Positions 25,523 to 37,500 are shown, numbered from the stretch's first letter. The stretch is 64,000 nucleotides of DNA from Winogradskyella eximia (GCF_003386165.1 NZ_QRDV01000010.1:62001-126000), one strand, 5' to 3'. Made by a program: numbers and translations. Notes: generated by a model from the sequence alone, not told the origin.

Positions 25523-27100
25523 ATGAAAAAATTACTGTTTATCTATTGTGTATCACTAATACTTGTTAGTTGTGGAAGTTCTTCTGGCAGCAAATCGAAT
25601 GATAAAATTACTAAAGCAGAAAAAGCTAATCCAGCAGAATATGCCTCTACAATTACATCTAGTAAATTAAAAACCATGCTATATAAATATGCTTCAGATG
25701 AGTTTGAAGGTAGAAATACAGGTGAAAAAGGACAAAAATTAGCTGTTGAATATTTAAAGGAAAAATATAAAACATTGAATATACCTACTCCATTGGGTAA
25801 CGATGATTATTTTCAAGAAGTGCCTTTAGAAAAACAAAAGGTTGCTGAAGGAAAATTAACGGTCAACGGAAAAGTCTTCAACAGTTTTGATGATCTTGTT
25901 GTACTAGCGGTTTCGAGTAGTCTCAATATGTCTGTAGAAGATATCGTTTATGTGGGTTTTGGTATTGACGACGATAAATATAGTGACTATAAAGGTATTG
26001 ATGTTAAAGATAAAATAGTATTAGCGAAGGCTGGTGAACCAAAAGATGCTAACGGTAATTTTATAACTTCCGGAAACACAGAAGATACAAAATGGACTAA
26101 TGGCCGTCAATCGTTATCGAGTAAAAGAGAAGCTGCAACAGCAAATGGAGCTAAAGGCCTTTTATATATGGATAGTGATATGCTTTCAAAATATGCGATA
26201 TATTATCAGAAGCAACATGCATCTGGAGTTGCTGGTCGTTTATCTTTAAAAAGCAATGAGCAAGATATGATAATGCTAATGATCAGTGAAGCATTAGGTA
26301 AAGCCATATATGCATCTATTTCTGAAGATGCTACACCAAAAAATATTAAAACTACTATTAACATTGAAATCGAAAATAAATCGGAATCTATCATTTCTGA
26401 AAATGTTGTAGCTTATATTAAAGGTTCTGAAAAACCAGATGAAATTGTTGTAATCTCTGCACACTTAGACCACGAAGGTATAAAAGATGGCGAAATATAT
26501 AACGGAGCAGATGATGATGGTTCTGGTACTGTAGCGATTTTAGAAATAGCCGAAGCTTTTAAACTCGCTGAATTAGCTGGTAATGGGCCAAAACGCTCCA
26601 TACTTTTTTTACATGTTACTGGAGAAGAAAAAGGACTTTTAGGGTCTAAATATTATACGGATAACGATCCTATATTCCCTTTAGAAAACACAGTGGCCAA
26701 CTTAAATATAGACATGATTGGTAGAACTGACCCAGAACGAACAATTGGCACTAAAAATTACATCTATTTAATAGGCAGTGATAAACTAAGCACTGATCTA
26801 CATAACATCTCTGAAGAAGCTAATACAAATTTTACAAAAATGGAGTTAGATTATAAGTTTAATGATGATAACGACCCTAATCGTTTTTATTACAGATCTG
26901 ATCATTACAATTTCGCCAAGAACAATATTCCTGTAATCTTTTATTTTAATGGTACTCATGCAGATTACCACAAGCCTACAGACACTCCAGATAAGATTGA
27001 ATACGATTTACTAGAAACAAGAGCACGTTTAGTATTTTATACTGCTTGGGAAGTGGCTAATAGAAAAGAACGAATTGTAGTTGATAAAGCATCAGAATAA
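25523..27100 (+). CDS. M28-family metallopeptidase lipoprotein with PA domain
   Basis: A 525-residue paralogue of the preceding gene. Lipobox at Cys17 (ILVSC) followed by a Ser/Gly linker. Residues about 110-250 form a PA (protease-associated) insert (VYVGFGIDDDKYSDYKGIDV, GAKGLLYMDSD). The M28 catalytic domain follows with ISAHLDHEG, YNGADDDGSG, HVTGEEKGLLGS, NIDMIGRTD and FYYRSDHYNFA. Cell-surface or periplasmic aminopeptidase is the likely role. Full length; the strong match of catalytic blocks to the previous gene shows a local duplication followed by loss or gain of the PA domain. Confidence 0.9.
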   Translation: MKKLLFIYCVSLILVSCGSSSGSKSNDKITKAEKANPAEYASTITSSKLKTMLYKYASDEFEGRNTGEKGQKLAVEYLKEKYKTLNIPTPLGNDDYFQEVPLEKQKVAEGKLTVNGKVFNSFDDLVVLAVSSSLNMSVEDIVYVGFGIDDDKYSDYKGIDVKDKIVLAKAGEPKDANGNFITSGNTEDTKWTNGRQSLSSKREAATANGAKGLLYMDSDMLSKYAIYYQKQHASGVAGRLSLKSNEQDMIMLMISEALGKAIYASISEDATPKNIKTTINIEIENKSESIISENVVAYIKGSEKPDEIVVISAHLDHEGIKDGEIYNGADDDGSGTVAILEIAEAFKLAELAGNGPKRSILFLHVTGEEKGLLGSKYYTDNDPIFPLENTVANLNIDMIGRTDPERTIGTKNYIYLIGSDKLSTDLHNISEEANTNFTKMELDYKFNDDNDPNRFYYRSDHYNFAKNNIPVIFYFNGTHADYHKPTDTPDKIEYDLLETRARLVFYTAWEVANRKERIVVDKASE

Positions 27101-27126
27101 ACTTATAACGACTAAAGTAATAGCAT

Positions 27127-27160
27127 AAAAAAAGCCTTTCAATATTGAAAGGCTTTTTTT
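27127..27160. terminator. Bidirectional terminator
   Basis: Long perfect palindrome AAAAGCCTTTCAA/TTGAAAGGCTTTT flanked by A and T runs, between the convergent M28 and barrel genes. Confidence 0.9.
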
Positions 27161-27176
27161 ATATATAATATCTGAT

Positions 27177-27707
27177 TTAAATTTTCATACCAAAACCAAA
27201 TTGTAATACATGGTTTTTAGCTTCTAGCTTTTTTAAATCTTGATCGATAACATTTGTAATACCATAAGAAACTCTAGCGTCTATAAAAAATTCGTCAGTA
27301 ATCATATATTCTAAACCACCTACTAAAGAAAATGAAGCCGTTGAAAATAGGTCTTTATCTTTCCATGTCTTTAGACCTACCTTTGGTCCTACTGCTAAAA
27401 TTAAACGATCTGTCATTGAAATTTTAAAAAGAATTGGCAAATGAATATAATCAGCTCTCAATTCTTCACTTTTACCACCTTCGGCAGACCATTGTAATTC
27501 AGTAGATAAAGCTAATTTATCTGATAATTCAAAATCCACAAACCCAGCAAATGCAAATCCATTTCTGTGCTTGTTTTCAAATTCTGCATCTGGCGTAAAA
27601 TCTAAGTTAGATACATTTAATGCTCCTCTAACACCATATCTGGTATCTTGTGACATTGCTACTGTAGTAACACCAACTAATATAAAGGCAAGCAAATACT
27701 TTTTCAT
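27177..27707 (-). CDS. PorT-family outer-membrane beta-barrel protein
   Basis: A 176-residue protein with a signal peptide (MKKYLLAFILVGVTTVAMSQ) and eight or so amphipathic strands (RYGVRGALNVSNLDF, KLALSTELQWSAEGG, LILAVGPKVGLKTW, FFIDARVSYGITNV) ending in a phenylalanine-rich strand (HVLQFGFGMKI), the mark of an outer-membrane barrel of the PorT/OMP_b-brl family. The frame opens three codons upstream with TTG; the ATG at 27707 is chosen because it starts the signal peptide. No specific ligand is known. Confidence 0.8.
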   Translation of the reverse strand: MKKYLLAFILVGVTTVAMSQDTRYGVRGALNVSNLDFTPDAEFENKHRNGFAFAGFVDFELSDKLALSTELQWSAEGGKSEELRADYIHLPILFKISMTDRLILAVGPKVGLKTWKDKDLFSTASFSLVGGLEYMITDEFFIDARVSYGITNVIDQDLKKLEAKNHVLQFGFGMKI

Positions 27708-27803
27708 AATTTTCAATTTGAGAGGTCTAATATATAAAAAATCTAAAATCCTTATCTGTTTTTAAAAATAAATCGGATAAATGGACACTTTTTGACTAGA
27801 AGG

Positions 27804-28709
27804 TTAAACAATTACACTAGAAACGGTCTCATAAAACATACTTTTTATTATACCATCAGAAAGTCCAATTTTTGGTACATATATGTCTTTTGCTCCACTC
27901 CATTTCATGGCAGATAAATAAATCCTTGTTGCCGGAATTATTACATCTGCTCTATCTTGATTCAAATTCAACTTCGTTATTCGCTCTTCGTAAGAAAAAT
28001 TTTGAAGCATTTTATAATAGCTCGTCAAATAAAAATAAGTTAGTGGTTTCCCTATATCTTTTCCAGATATTTTAAAAATCTTATTAATGTTTCCACCAGA
28101 ACCAATAAGTTCTATTTTATCATATTGTTTGGTGTTGGTTTTAATCCATTGTTCTAATTCTTGCCATGTTTCATTTTTAACGATATCATTTAATAATCTT
28201 ACCGTTCCTATCTTGAAAGACTTAGATTGCTTTTTCTCTCCATTATGTATAATGGAAAACTCAGTACTACCTCCACCTACATCAACATATAAATAACTCT
28301 TATTTGGATTTATAAAAGAATTTAAATCTGTTGCAGCAATAATGGCTGCTTCTTCTTCACCATCAATAATATCTATGTTAATACCTGAGGTTTCTAATAT
28401 TTTTTCTGATAAAGGAGCACTGTTTTTAGCTTCTCTCATTGCAGAAGTTGCACAAGCTTTATAACGAACAACACCATGAGACTTAATAATTAAACTAAAT
28501 GCTTTCATTGTATCGAGCATGCGCTCTTGGTTATACTCGGATATTTCCCCTTTTAAAAAAACATCTGCTCCTAATCTAATTGGCACACGGACTAATGAAT
28601 TCTTTTTAAATATTGGAGGTTCGTCATCTTGCTCAATAATATTTGATATTAATAATCTTACGGCATTAGATCCAATATCTATAGCTGCATATTTTTGTAT
28701 CTTCAGCAT
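27804..28709 (-). CDS. ppx: Ppx/GppA-family exopolyphosphatase
   Basis: A 301-residue ASKHA-fold phosphatase. The phosphate-binding motifs are AAIDIGSNAVRLLI (residues 8-21) and YVDVGGGSTEFSI (about 140-152), with LIGSGGNINK as a third. It would release phosphate from the ends of polyphosphate or convert pppGpp to ppGpp. It is shorter than the E. coli enzymes (which carry a C-terminal HD-like part) and keeps only the core, common in Bacteroidota. It follows ppk1 after 2 nt, so synthesis and degradation of polyphosphate are encoded together. Confidence 0.9.
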   Translation of the reverse strand: MLKIQKYAAIDIGSNAVRLLISNIIEQDDEPPIFKKNSLVRVPIRLGADVFLKGEISEYNQERMLDTMKAFSLIIKSHGVVRYKACATSAMREAKNSAPLSEKILETSGINIDIIDGEEEAAIIAATDLNSFINPNKSYLYVDVGGGSTEFSIIHNGEKKQSKSFKIGTVRLLNDIVKNETWQELEQWIKTNTKQYDKIELIGSGGNINKIFKISGKDIGKPLTYFYLTSYYKMLQNFSYEERITKLNLNQDRADVIIPATRIYLSAMKWSGAKDIYVPKIGLSDGIIKSMFYETVSSVIV

Positions 28710-28711
28710 AA

Positions 28712-30766
28712 TTATTCTTCTAAATTATTTAAGTAATATTTATAGGTGTCAAATTGCGCTCTTACCTTTGGATTATTATTTCTACGATAGGTGTTATCTT
28801 GGGTTTCATTTATGATGCGCGCTTTTACATTATCATTCCAACATATATCAAAAAGATGTTGTAATTCTTGTTTGATATCTTCATCATAAATAGGGCAACT
28901 TACTTCTACTCTAGTATCTATGTTTCTGGTCATCCAATCTGCAGAAGATATATAAATCTTAGGATTATTTTGATTTGAAAAAATATATAATCTCGTATGC
29001 TCTAGGAATTTATCTACTATACTGATAATTTCAATATTCTCACTCATCCCTTTTACGCCAGGCACTAAACAGCAGAGACCTCTAACAATCATTTGTATTT
29101 TTACTCCTGCTCTACTTGCTTCATATAATTTATCTATCATTTTATAGCTACTAATGCTATTCATTTTTAGTCTTATATATGCTGGCTTTCCACTTTTAAC
29201 AGTTTCTATTTCTTTGTCTATTAAAGCAAAAATCTTACTTTTTGTATAGTGTGGAGAAGTAATAATGTGTTTGTATCTATTTACTTTATAATTTACTTCA
29301 AAGAAGTCAAATACCTTATTAACATCTTTTAAAATTTTAGAATCTGCGGTCATTAATGTAAAATCAGTATAGATTTTTGCTGTAGATTCATTAAAGTTCC
29401 CTGTACTAATAAAACCATATCTTACGAGTTTATTATTTTCCTCGCGTTCAATAACACACATTTTACAATGTACCTTTAAGCCCGAAACTCCAAAAAACAT
29501 TTTTATACCTACATCTTGCATTTGTTCTGCATAATTAATATTTGCAGCTTCATCAAAGCGCGCTCTAAGCTCAATGGAAACGGTTACTTTTTTACCATTT
29601 TTAGCCGCATTAATTAAAGAACTAGCCACATGAGATATTTGAGCCAATCTATATATAGTAATTTTTATAGTTTTTACTTTTGGATCTAATGCTGCTTCTC
29701 TTAAAAATTTTACGATATATGAAAATGTATGATAAGGAGTATAAATTAAATAGTCTTTCTTAGCTATGGTTTTAAAAATACTATCTTCTAAATTTAAACC
29801 TTTTACAGGTAGCGGTTTTATTTTATCGTATAACAAATCTGTTCTACCTAAACTTGGAAAACTCATATAATCCCTTCTATTATGGTAGCGACCTCCAGGA
29901 ATCATACTTTCTTTCTCATCAATGGACATGCGTTCTAAAAGAATATTTAAGGTGTCTTCCTCTATATTTTTATCATAAACAAACCTTACTGGAGCACCAC
30001 TTTGTCTATCTTTTACACTTTCTGAAAGTTTATCTATAAAGCTTTTACTTAAATCGCTATCAAAATCTAATTCTCCATCTCGTGTAATTTTAATCATGTG
30101 CGCACTAATACTATCATAAGTAAAGATGTTAAAAATATCATCCAAACAATATCTTAAAATATCATCTACCATTATAATATAGTTACTATTCCCTTTACTA
30201 GGTAATACAATAAAACGATCCATATCTGACGATATTTCTATTAAAGCCACCTGATCTTTACCATTAGAATTAGACATTTTTACGGTTAAATAAGCCGAAA
30301 TATCCATAAGTTCTGGCAACGCAACGTCTTCATTAAGCATTATTACAACTAAAGCTGGACTAATTTCTTGGTAAAAATAATTCATGATAAAATCATGATG
30401 ATCCTCGGTAATCTCAGTTTCATTTATCAGATAAATATTTTCGCTTTCTAGCTCTTTCTCAATTTCGTCTAGAATTTCTAAGCTATAACTTTGTTGTTTA
30501 ATAACAATTTGAGTTATTTCTTCTAAAAGGTCACCGGCTTTAATACCACCTAATTCACTTTTTCCACCTTTTCCGGCTTCATAAATTCGTTTTACCGTAG
30601 CGTATCTTACTTTAAAGAATTCATCCAAATTGTTAGAAAATATTCCTAAAAAACGCAGACGTTCAATCAATGGAACTTCTTTGTCAGCTGCCTCTTGTAA
30701 AACACGTTCATTAAATTTTAACCAGCTTAATTCTCTATTTATATATCTATTTTTATCTTTTATCAT
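28712..30766 (-). CDS. ppk1: Polyphosphate kinase 1
   Basis: PPK1 makes long-chain polyphosphate from ATP at the membrane. The 684-residue protein has the N domain starting NRYINRELSWLKFNERVL, the catalytic phospholipase-D-like domains with the phosphohistidine in GLKVHCKMCVIER and the second conserved His in FLEHTRLYIF, and SSADWMTRN. The frame opens 20 codons upstream with ATG at 30826 inside sixA; the ATG at 30766 is chosen since it matches the family start and overlaps the sixA stop in an ATGA coupling. Middle gene of sixA-ppk1-ppx. Confidence 0.95.
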   Translation of the reverse strand: MIKDKNRYINRELSWLKFNERVLQEAADKEVPLIERLRFLGIFSNNLDEFFKVRYATVKRIYEAGKGGKSELGGIKAGDLLEEITQIVIKQQSYSLEILDEIEKELESENIYLINETEITEDHHDFIMNYFYQEISPALVVIMLNEDVALPELMDISAYLTVKMSNSNGKDQVALIEISSDMDRFIVLPSKGNSNYIIMVDDILRYCLDDIFNIFTYDSISAHMIKITRDGELDFDSDLSKSFIDKLSESVKDRQSGAPVRFVYDKNIEEDTLNILLERMSIDEKESMIPGGRYHNRRDYMSFPSLGRTDLLYDKIKPLPVKGLNLEDSIFKTIAKKDYLIYTPYHTFSYIVKFLREAALDPKVKTIKITIYRLAQISHVASSLINAAKNGKKVTVSIELRARFDEAANINYAEQMQDVGIKMFFGVSGLKVHCKMCVIEREENNKLVRYGFISTGNFNESTAKIYTDFTLMTADSKILKDVNKVFDFFEVNYKVNRYKHIITSPHYTKSKIFALIDKEIETVKSGKPAYIRLKMNSISSYKMIDKLYEASRAGVKIQMIVRGLCCLVPGVKGMSENIEIISIVDKFLEHTRLYIFSNQNNPKIYISSADWMTRNIDTRVEVSCPIYDEDIKQELQHLFDICWNDNVKARIINETQDNTYRRNNNPKVRAQFDTYKYYLNNLEE

Positions 30767-31251
30767 TGTTTTAATTCCTTTGGAATAATTATAAATTCTG
30801 TTGTACCTTGTTTTAAATCTTTCCATTCGTTTATGTCAAAATTGAGCTTTACTAAACCACTCGTAGGAAGATTATCTATATAAACGTCTCCAAATATATT
30901 AGAAATTGATGTTAATGCATTATTATGACCAAATATCATAACATCATTTACGTCATTTGATAAATTTTTAACGAAATCAACCACATTTCGTCCTTCAAAA
31001 TCATATAACTCCTCAACAACATTAATTTTGTTTTCTGAAATTTTTAATGATTTTAAAAATATTTTGCACGTACTAAGTGCTCTATTTGCTGGGCTAGAAT
31101 AAATACTTTCAGATAAAAAACTTGCTTTAACATACTGATTAGCAACTAATTTAATATCGTTTATACCTCTAGTTTTTAATGGTCTTTCTCTATCAGTTAC
31201 GTCATGTTCCCAAGACGATTTACCATGTCTAATGATTGTAATGCTCTTCAT
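30763..31251 (-). CDS. sixA: SixA-type phosphohistidine phosphatase
   Basis: A 162-residue histidine phosphatase. The catalytic motif is IIRHGKSSWEH near residues 6-16, and the second His is in MIFGHNNAL near 102-110. SixA dephosphorylates phosphohistidine on signalling proteins such as HPt domains. Its link to polyphosphate is positional: the stop overlaps the ppk1 start by 4 nt and the three genes are read together. Because PPK1 itself works through a phosphohistidine intermediate, a direct functional connection is imaginable but unproven. Confidence 0.88.
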   Translation of the reverse strand: MKSITIIRHGKSSWEHDVTDRERPLKTRGINDIKLVANQYVKASFLSESIYSSPANRALSTCKIFLKSLKISENKINVVEELYDFEGRNVVDFVKNLSNDVNDVMIFGHNNALTSISNIFGDVYIDNLPTSGLVKLNFDINEWKDLKQGTTEFIIIPKELKQ

Positions 31252-31586
31252 AAAATATCGTTTAAATGCAAATTTTTACGATAAAAGGTTGCACAATTCC
31301 GTTTTAACGATTAAATTGCCGCCTTAACTCTAATGTTTGTTTATGATATTAGTTATAAGTTCTTTTGTTAGGTAAATTTAATGCAAATGATTCCAAATCA
31401 AAAAATATATTAATCCATATATATTTCATTTGTCTTAAAATACTTCCCTCTATTTATTTAACAAAGAACAAATAATTATGTTGTTTTCAACGAAGTAGTT
31501 ATTACTATAGCTTTTTTTTAAGTTATAGTATTAGGTCTATTTAGTTTTAACAGCATCATTTGCATGATAGGTTATATCTATAAAAT
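31252..31586. other. Intergenic region upstream of the giant gene
   Basis: No coding frame. AT-rich, divergent promoter region between sixA (minus) and the giant adhesin gene (plus). The one clear structure is an inverted repeat with 11-bp arms (one G-T pair) at 31503-31513 and 31520-31530, 57 nt upstream of the adhesin ATG. I find no full TAnnTTTG element for either gene. Confidence 0.5.
31503..31530. promoter_or_regulatory. Inverted repeat upstream of giant adhesin gene
   Basis: Arms TACTATAGCTT and AAGTTATAGTA separated by six T. Could be an operator or a leader hairpin; no T tail follows on the plus strand. Confidence 0.35.
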
Positions 31587-34500
31587 ATGAAAAATAACTT
31601 TACTTCAATTTTTTTCAAATTATTAACAATTTGTGTTGTTTCATTATTATTTATAGATAATGGATTTGCTCAAGAACGATTTGATAAAGAATCTGATTAT
31701 TGGCCTAAGACTGCCAAATTATCTCAGAAAGAACGAAAAGATTACATGGAGGTACTAAATAAACGTGCCAAAACGTATAATGAGAATAAATCATTTTCAA
31801 ATTATAGTCAAAGATCTTCTGAAACAAATCCTGTAGGAACTTGTAATGTGATTACATGTGGTTCTTTTAATGCGATTGATATATCACCTAATAATAATGG
31901 GTTACCACAAGACTTTCAGACCGCTGTAGATGGAAGTGCTTATGCTGCTGATATCGTTTATGACTGCTGGAATGATCAAGGTACCGTAGATTATTCAGAA
32001 GGACAATATATTTCATATTCTAATATAGACGCAAACATTGATACACCTGCTATTATATCTCCTTCTCCAGATGGTGGAGGATTTTCTATTTTTTCATATA
32101 AATTTGAAGGTATTGAGCAAGATTTAACAGTACTTCCAAATGCCACTTACCGTGTGTGTTTTGAAATTGCTGTTATTCCTCGTTATAGTAATAGTGATGG
32201 TAGTTTCGTTGAGTTTAGTCCAGATTTAAATTTTGGTATAGGTTCTGGTGGAATTCAAATTACAGATCCATTAACTTATAATGAAGATGATTTGACTGTT
32301 CATCCTTTAACAGATTTTCCAAATAGTTTATCAACCGCAACAACTGGACCTTTTCAAAACCCAGGTGGTTGGACAGAAATTAATCCGTATTGGGAGACAA
32401 TTTGTATCACTTTTCAGTCTGATAATTCAGGTACAGTAAATGTATTTTATCAAACTCAAACCCCTGGAAAGTCTGTAGTTTTAGTTGATGGATTAAGACT
32501 AAGTCTTGAAGGTTATTCTGTGCCACCTACTATTGCAGAAGAAAATATTGAAACAGGTAATATAGCGACAGATGTTTTTTGTGATTCATTTTCGGTTGAC
32601 TTAAACTCTTATATAACATCAACAGGTCCTGGTGGTTCTGAATTAACTTGGAGCACCAGTCCAGATCCTTTAAATACTTCAGAACATTTAAGTGATACAG
32701 TTGTAAGTTCACCAGGTACTTATTACGTGTCTTATTACAACCCTGTTGATCTTTGTGCATCACCTGCAGGTTCTATAAATCTTATGATTACCGATTTAAG
32801 TGCTTCTGTAGGTTCAAAATCAGATGCTAACTGTGTTGGAGATTCAAATGGTTCAGTGATAATTTCCGCCACAAACGGAAATCCACCTTACAGTTATACT
32901 ATAGATGGTGGTTCATCTCAAACTTCAAATACTTTTAATAATTTAGATATTGGTAATCATTTGGTCGAAGTTACAGATTCAAATAATTGCTCAGTTAGCG
33001 TTAATTTCGATATTAATGTGAATGATACTGAAGCGCCTACAGCTTCAAATCTAGATTCTATAAGTGTTCAATGCATAGACGATGTACCTGAATATAATAT
33101 AGAAGATGTTGATGATGAAATGGATAATGTGACTACACATCCAGTTGTTTCTTTTATTTCGGATGTTTCAAATAATTTATCTTGTCCTGAAACAATTACA
33201 AGAACATATAGTGTTACTGATGACTGTGGAAATTCAATTAATGTTACTCAATTAATTACTATTAATGATACCATACCTCCTACAATTGACACGCCTGCTT
33301 CTGAAATAATGATTGAATGCGGTGTAACACCTGCTGGCACACTACAAAATTGGTTAGATACTAATGGTGGTGCTATGGCCTCAGATAACTGTGGAAATAT
33401 AACATGGTCTAATAATTATAATACTGGTGTTTCAGATTGTTCTGAATCAACAACAGTAATATTTACTGCTACTGATCATTGTGGTAATACTGCAACAACG
33501 AGGGCAACTTATGTTATTCAAGATACAACACCTCCTGTAATAACAAATGTAGCCTCTAATCAATCAGTTGAATGTAATATTGATAGTAATGCAACTCAAA
33601 GTATTCAAAATTGGCTAGATACAAATGGTGGTGCTACAGCTACTGATGATTGTTCTGCAATTATTTGGACTAATAATTTCACCTCTCTTTCGGGTGGTTG
33701 TGGTGAAACAGGATCTGCTACAGTGACTTTTACAGCTACAGATGGTTGTGGAAACTCAACATCTACAACAGCTACATTTAATAATAGTGATACCACTAAC
33801 CCTGTCGCTCCCAATGCTCCGGGCGATTTAAATTTACAATGTATTGACGAAGTTCCTAGTCCTGGTCAGTTAACTGCTACTGATAATTGCATGAATAATA
33901 TAAGTGCTACAGGAGTTGATAATATTGATAATTCTAATCCTTGTAATATTACTATTGTAAGAACATGGACATTTATTGATGATTGTGGAAATTCATCATC
34001 TGTCTCACAAAATATTACAGTAGCAGATACAACGGCTCCTACATTTACTGTACCTGCAGATTTAAATATTGAATGTGATGTTGATGCTAATGATCTTACA
34101 ATCACTGGTGATGTAACAAACGAAAAAGACAACTGCTCGTCTGGGCTAAATGCGACCTACACTGATAGTGTGGCGAATGGTAGCTGTGCCAACACAGAAA
34201 CAATTACACGTACCTGGTCTCTGACTGATGATTGTAATAATACAACAAGACACGTGCAAATCATTAATGTTGTCGATACAACAGCGCCTACTTTAACTAT
34301 TCCTAGTAATGTTACAGTAGAATGTACAGATCCTACAGATCCTTCTGCTACTGGTACAGCTACAGGAAGTGACTCTTGTGGAAATGTAACCATCTCTTAT
34401 AATGATACGTCGTATGCTAATTGTGGTAATACAGAAAAAATTAAAAGAACTTGGACGGCTACTGATGACTGTGGTAATACTAGATCAAGAAATCAAATTA

Positions 34501-37500
34501 TAACTGTAAAAGATACTACTCCTCCTACGATAGATACGCCTGCTTCACCAATAATGATTGAATGTGGTGTAACGCCTGATGGCACATTACAAGCTTGGTT
34601 AGATAATAATGGTGGCGCTGTGGCCTCTGATAACTGTGGAAATGTAACATGGTCTAATAATTATAACGCTGGTATTTCAGATTGTTCGTCGTCAATTACT
34701 GTAATCTTTACAGCTAGTGATGATTGTGGTAACACTTCTACTACAAGCGCAACCTATACAATTCAAGACACAACACCTCCAGTAATAACAATTTCTGCCT
34801 CTGATCAAATAATTGAATGTAATATTGATAGTAATGCAACTGAAAATATTCAAAACTGGTTAAATTCAAATGGTGGTGCTACTGCTACTGATGATTGTTC
34901 TGAAATTATTTGGACTAATAATTTCACCTCACTTTCTGGTGGTTGTGGCGAAACAGGATCTGCTACAGTGACTTTTACAGCCACTGATGGTTGTGGTAAC
35001 TCAACAACCACAACGGCTACATTTAATAATAGTGATACAACTAACCCTGTCGCTCCCAATGCTCCTGCTGATTCATATTTCAATTGTATTGATGACGTGC
35101 CTACGCCTGGTCAATTAACTGCTACTGATAATTGCATGAGTAATATTACTGTTACAGGGGTTGATAGTGTTGATAATTCTAATCCATGTAATATAACTAT
35201 TGTAAGAACATGGACGTTTATTGATGATTGTGGAAATTCATCTTCAGTGTCACAAAATATTATAGTAGCTGATACTGTAGCACCTACATTTACTGTACCT
35301 GCAGATATAACTATTCAGTGTGGAGAAGATACATCTAGTGCTAATACTGGTGATGTTACAAATGAAAAAGACAACTGTTCATCTGGTCTACAAGCAACAT
35401 ATACGGATAGTGTGACTAATGGTAGCTGTACCAACGCAGAAACAATTACACGTACATGGTCTCTGACTGATGACTGTAATAATACAACAACACGTGTGCA
35501 GACCATTAGCGTTGTAGATACAACAGCACCTACTTTAAATATACCTAGTGATGTTACTATAGAATGTACAAATCCTACTGCTCCTTCTGCTACTGGTACA
35601 GCCACAGGAAGTGACTCTTGTGGTAATGCAACAATCACTTATAATGATTCATCGGCAGCTAATTGTGGTTATACAGAAACAATTACAAGAACTTGGACGG
35701 CTACTGATGATTGTGGTAACACGACGTCATTAGATCAAATCATAACTATAGAAGACACAACACCTCCAACAATGGATACGTCTGCTTCTAATATAATGAT
35801 TGAATGTGGTGTAACGCCTAGCGGAACTTTACAAGCTTGGTTAGATAATAATGGTGGTGCTTTGGCTTCTGATAACTGTGGAAGTGTAACATGGTCAAAT
35901 AATTATAGTGATGGTGTTTCAGATTGTTCTTCATCTACAACAGTTATATTTACTGCTACTGATGATTGTGGAAACACTTCAACAACAAGCGCAGCGTATA
36001 CTATTCAAGATACTACACCTCCAGTTATAACAAGTGCTGCTTCCGATAAAACAATTGAATGTAATATTGATAGTAGTTCAACTCAAAGTATTCAAAACTG
36101 GTTAGACACAAATGGTGGTGCTACTGCTACAGATGATTGTTCTACTGTTATCTGGTCAAATAATTTCACCTCACTTTCGGGTGGTTGTGGTGAAACAGGA
36201 TCTGCTACAGTGACTTTTACAGCTACAGATGGTTGTGGAAACTCAACATCTACCACAGCTACATTTAATAATAGTGATACCACTAACCCTGTCCCTCCTA
36301 GTGCTCCAATCGATTTAACTTTCCAATGTATTGACGAAGTTCCTAGTCCTGGTCAGTTAACTGCTAGTGATAATTGCATGAATAATATAAGTGCTACAGG
36401 AGTTGATAATATTGATAATTCTAATCCTTGTAATATTATTATTGTAAGAACATGGACGTTTATTGATGATTGTGGAAATTCATCATCTGTGTCACAAAAT
36501 ATTACAGTAGCTGATACTACGGATCCTACATTTAGTGCACCAGCAGATGTGACTATTGAATGTGGTGTTGACACTAATGATCTTACGATTACTGGTGATG
36601 TAACAAATGAAAATGACAATTGTTCTTCTGGGCTAAATGCAACCTACTCTGATAGTATTGCTAATGGTAGCTGTGCCAACTCAAAAACTATTACACGTAC
36701 TTGGTCTCTGACTGATGATTGTAATAATACAACAACACATGTACAGACCATTAATGTAATCGATACAACAGCACCTACATTTACAGCACCTGCAGATATC
36801 ACTATTGAGTGTGATGTTGATGCTACTGACCTTGCTATAACTGGATATGTTACTAATATTGTAGATAACTGTTCTACTAATTTAAGAGCAATATATACAG
36901 ATACGATTGCTGATGGCAGCTGTGCAAATGCATCAGTTATCACGCGTACTTGGTCTTTAAAAGATGATTGTGATAATACAACAACCTTAATTCAATCAAT
37001 TACTGTTCAAGATACAACAGCACCTATAATTGACAATACTGGTATTCAAAATATCGAAATACAGTGTGGTGTAACTCCAGACGGAACACTTGAAAATTGG
37101 TTAGACAATAATGCTGGTGCAACTGCTTCAGATTTCTGTGGTAATATAACGTGGTCTAACGACTATGCTATGAATACTGACGTGGATTGTGCTAATGGAG
37201 CAATTACTGTAATCTTTACGGCTACTGACGATTGTGGTAATACAGCCACCACTAGCGCAACATATGCTATTCAAGATACAACACCTCCAGTAATAACAAC
37301 TGCTGCCTCTGATCAAACCATTGAATGTAATATTGATGGTGGTGTTACTGAAGATTTTATAACATGGTTAGCAACAAATGGTGGTGCTAACGCTGCTGAT
37401 AATTGTTCTGGTGTTATTTGGTCTCATAATTTCTCCACACTTTCTGATGGCTGCGGTGAAACAGGTTCTGCTACAGTGACTTTTACCGCTACAGATGGTT

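Noticed and set aside
31384..31442. CAAATGA/TCATTTG arms upstream of the giant gene
   Set aside because: Seven-bp arms across a 45-nt AT-rich spacer are expected by chance.
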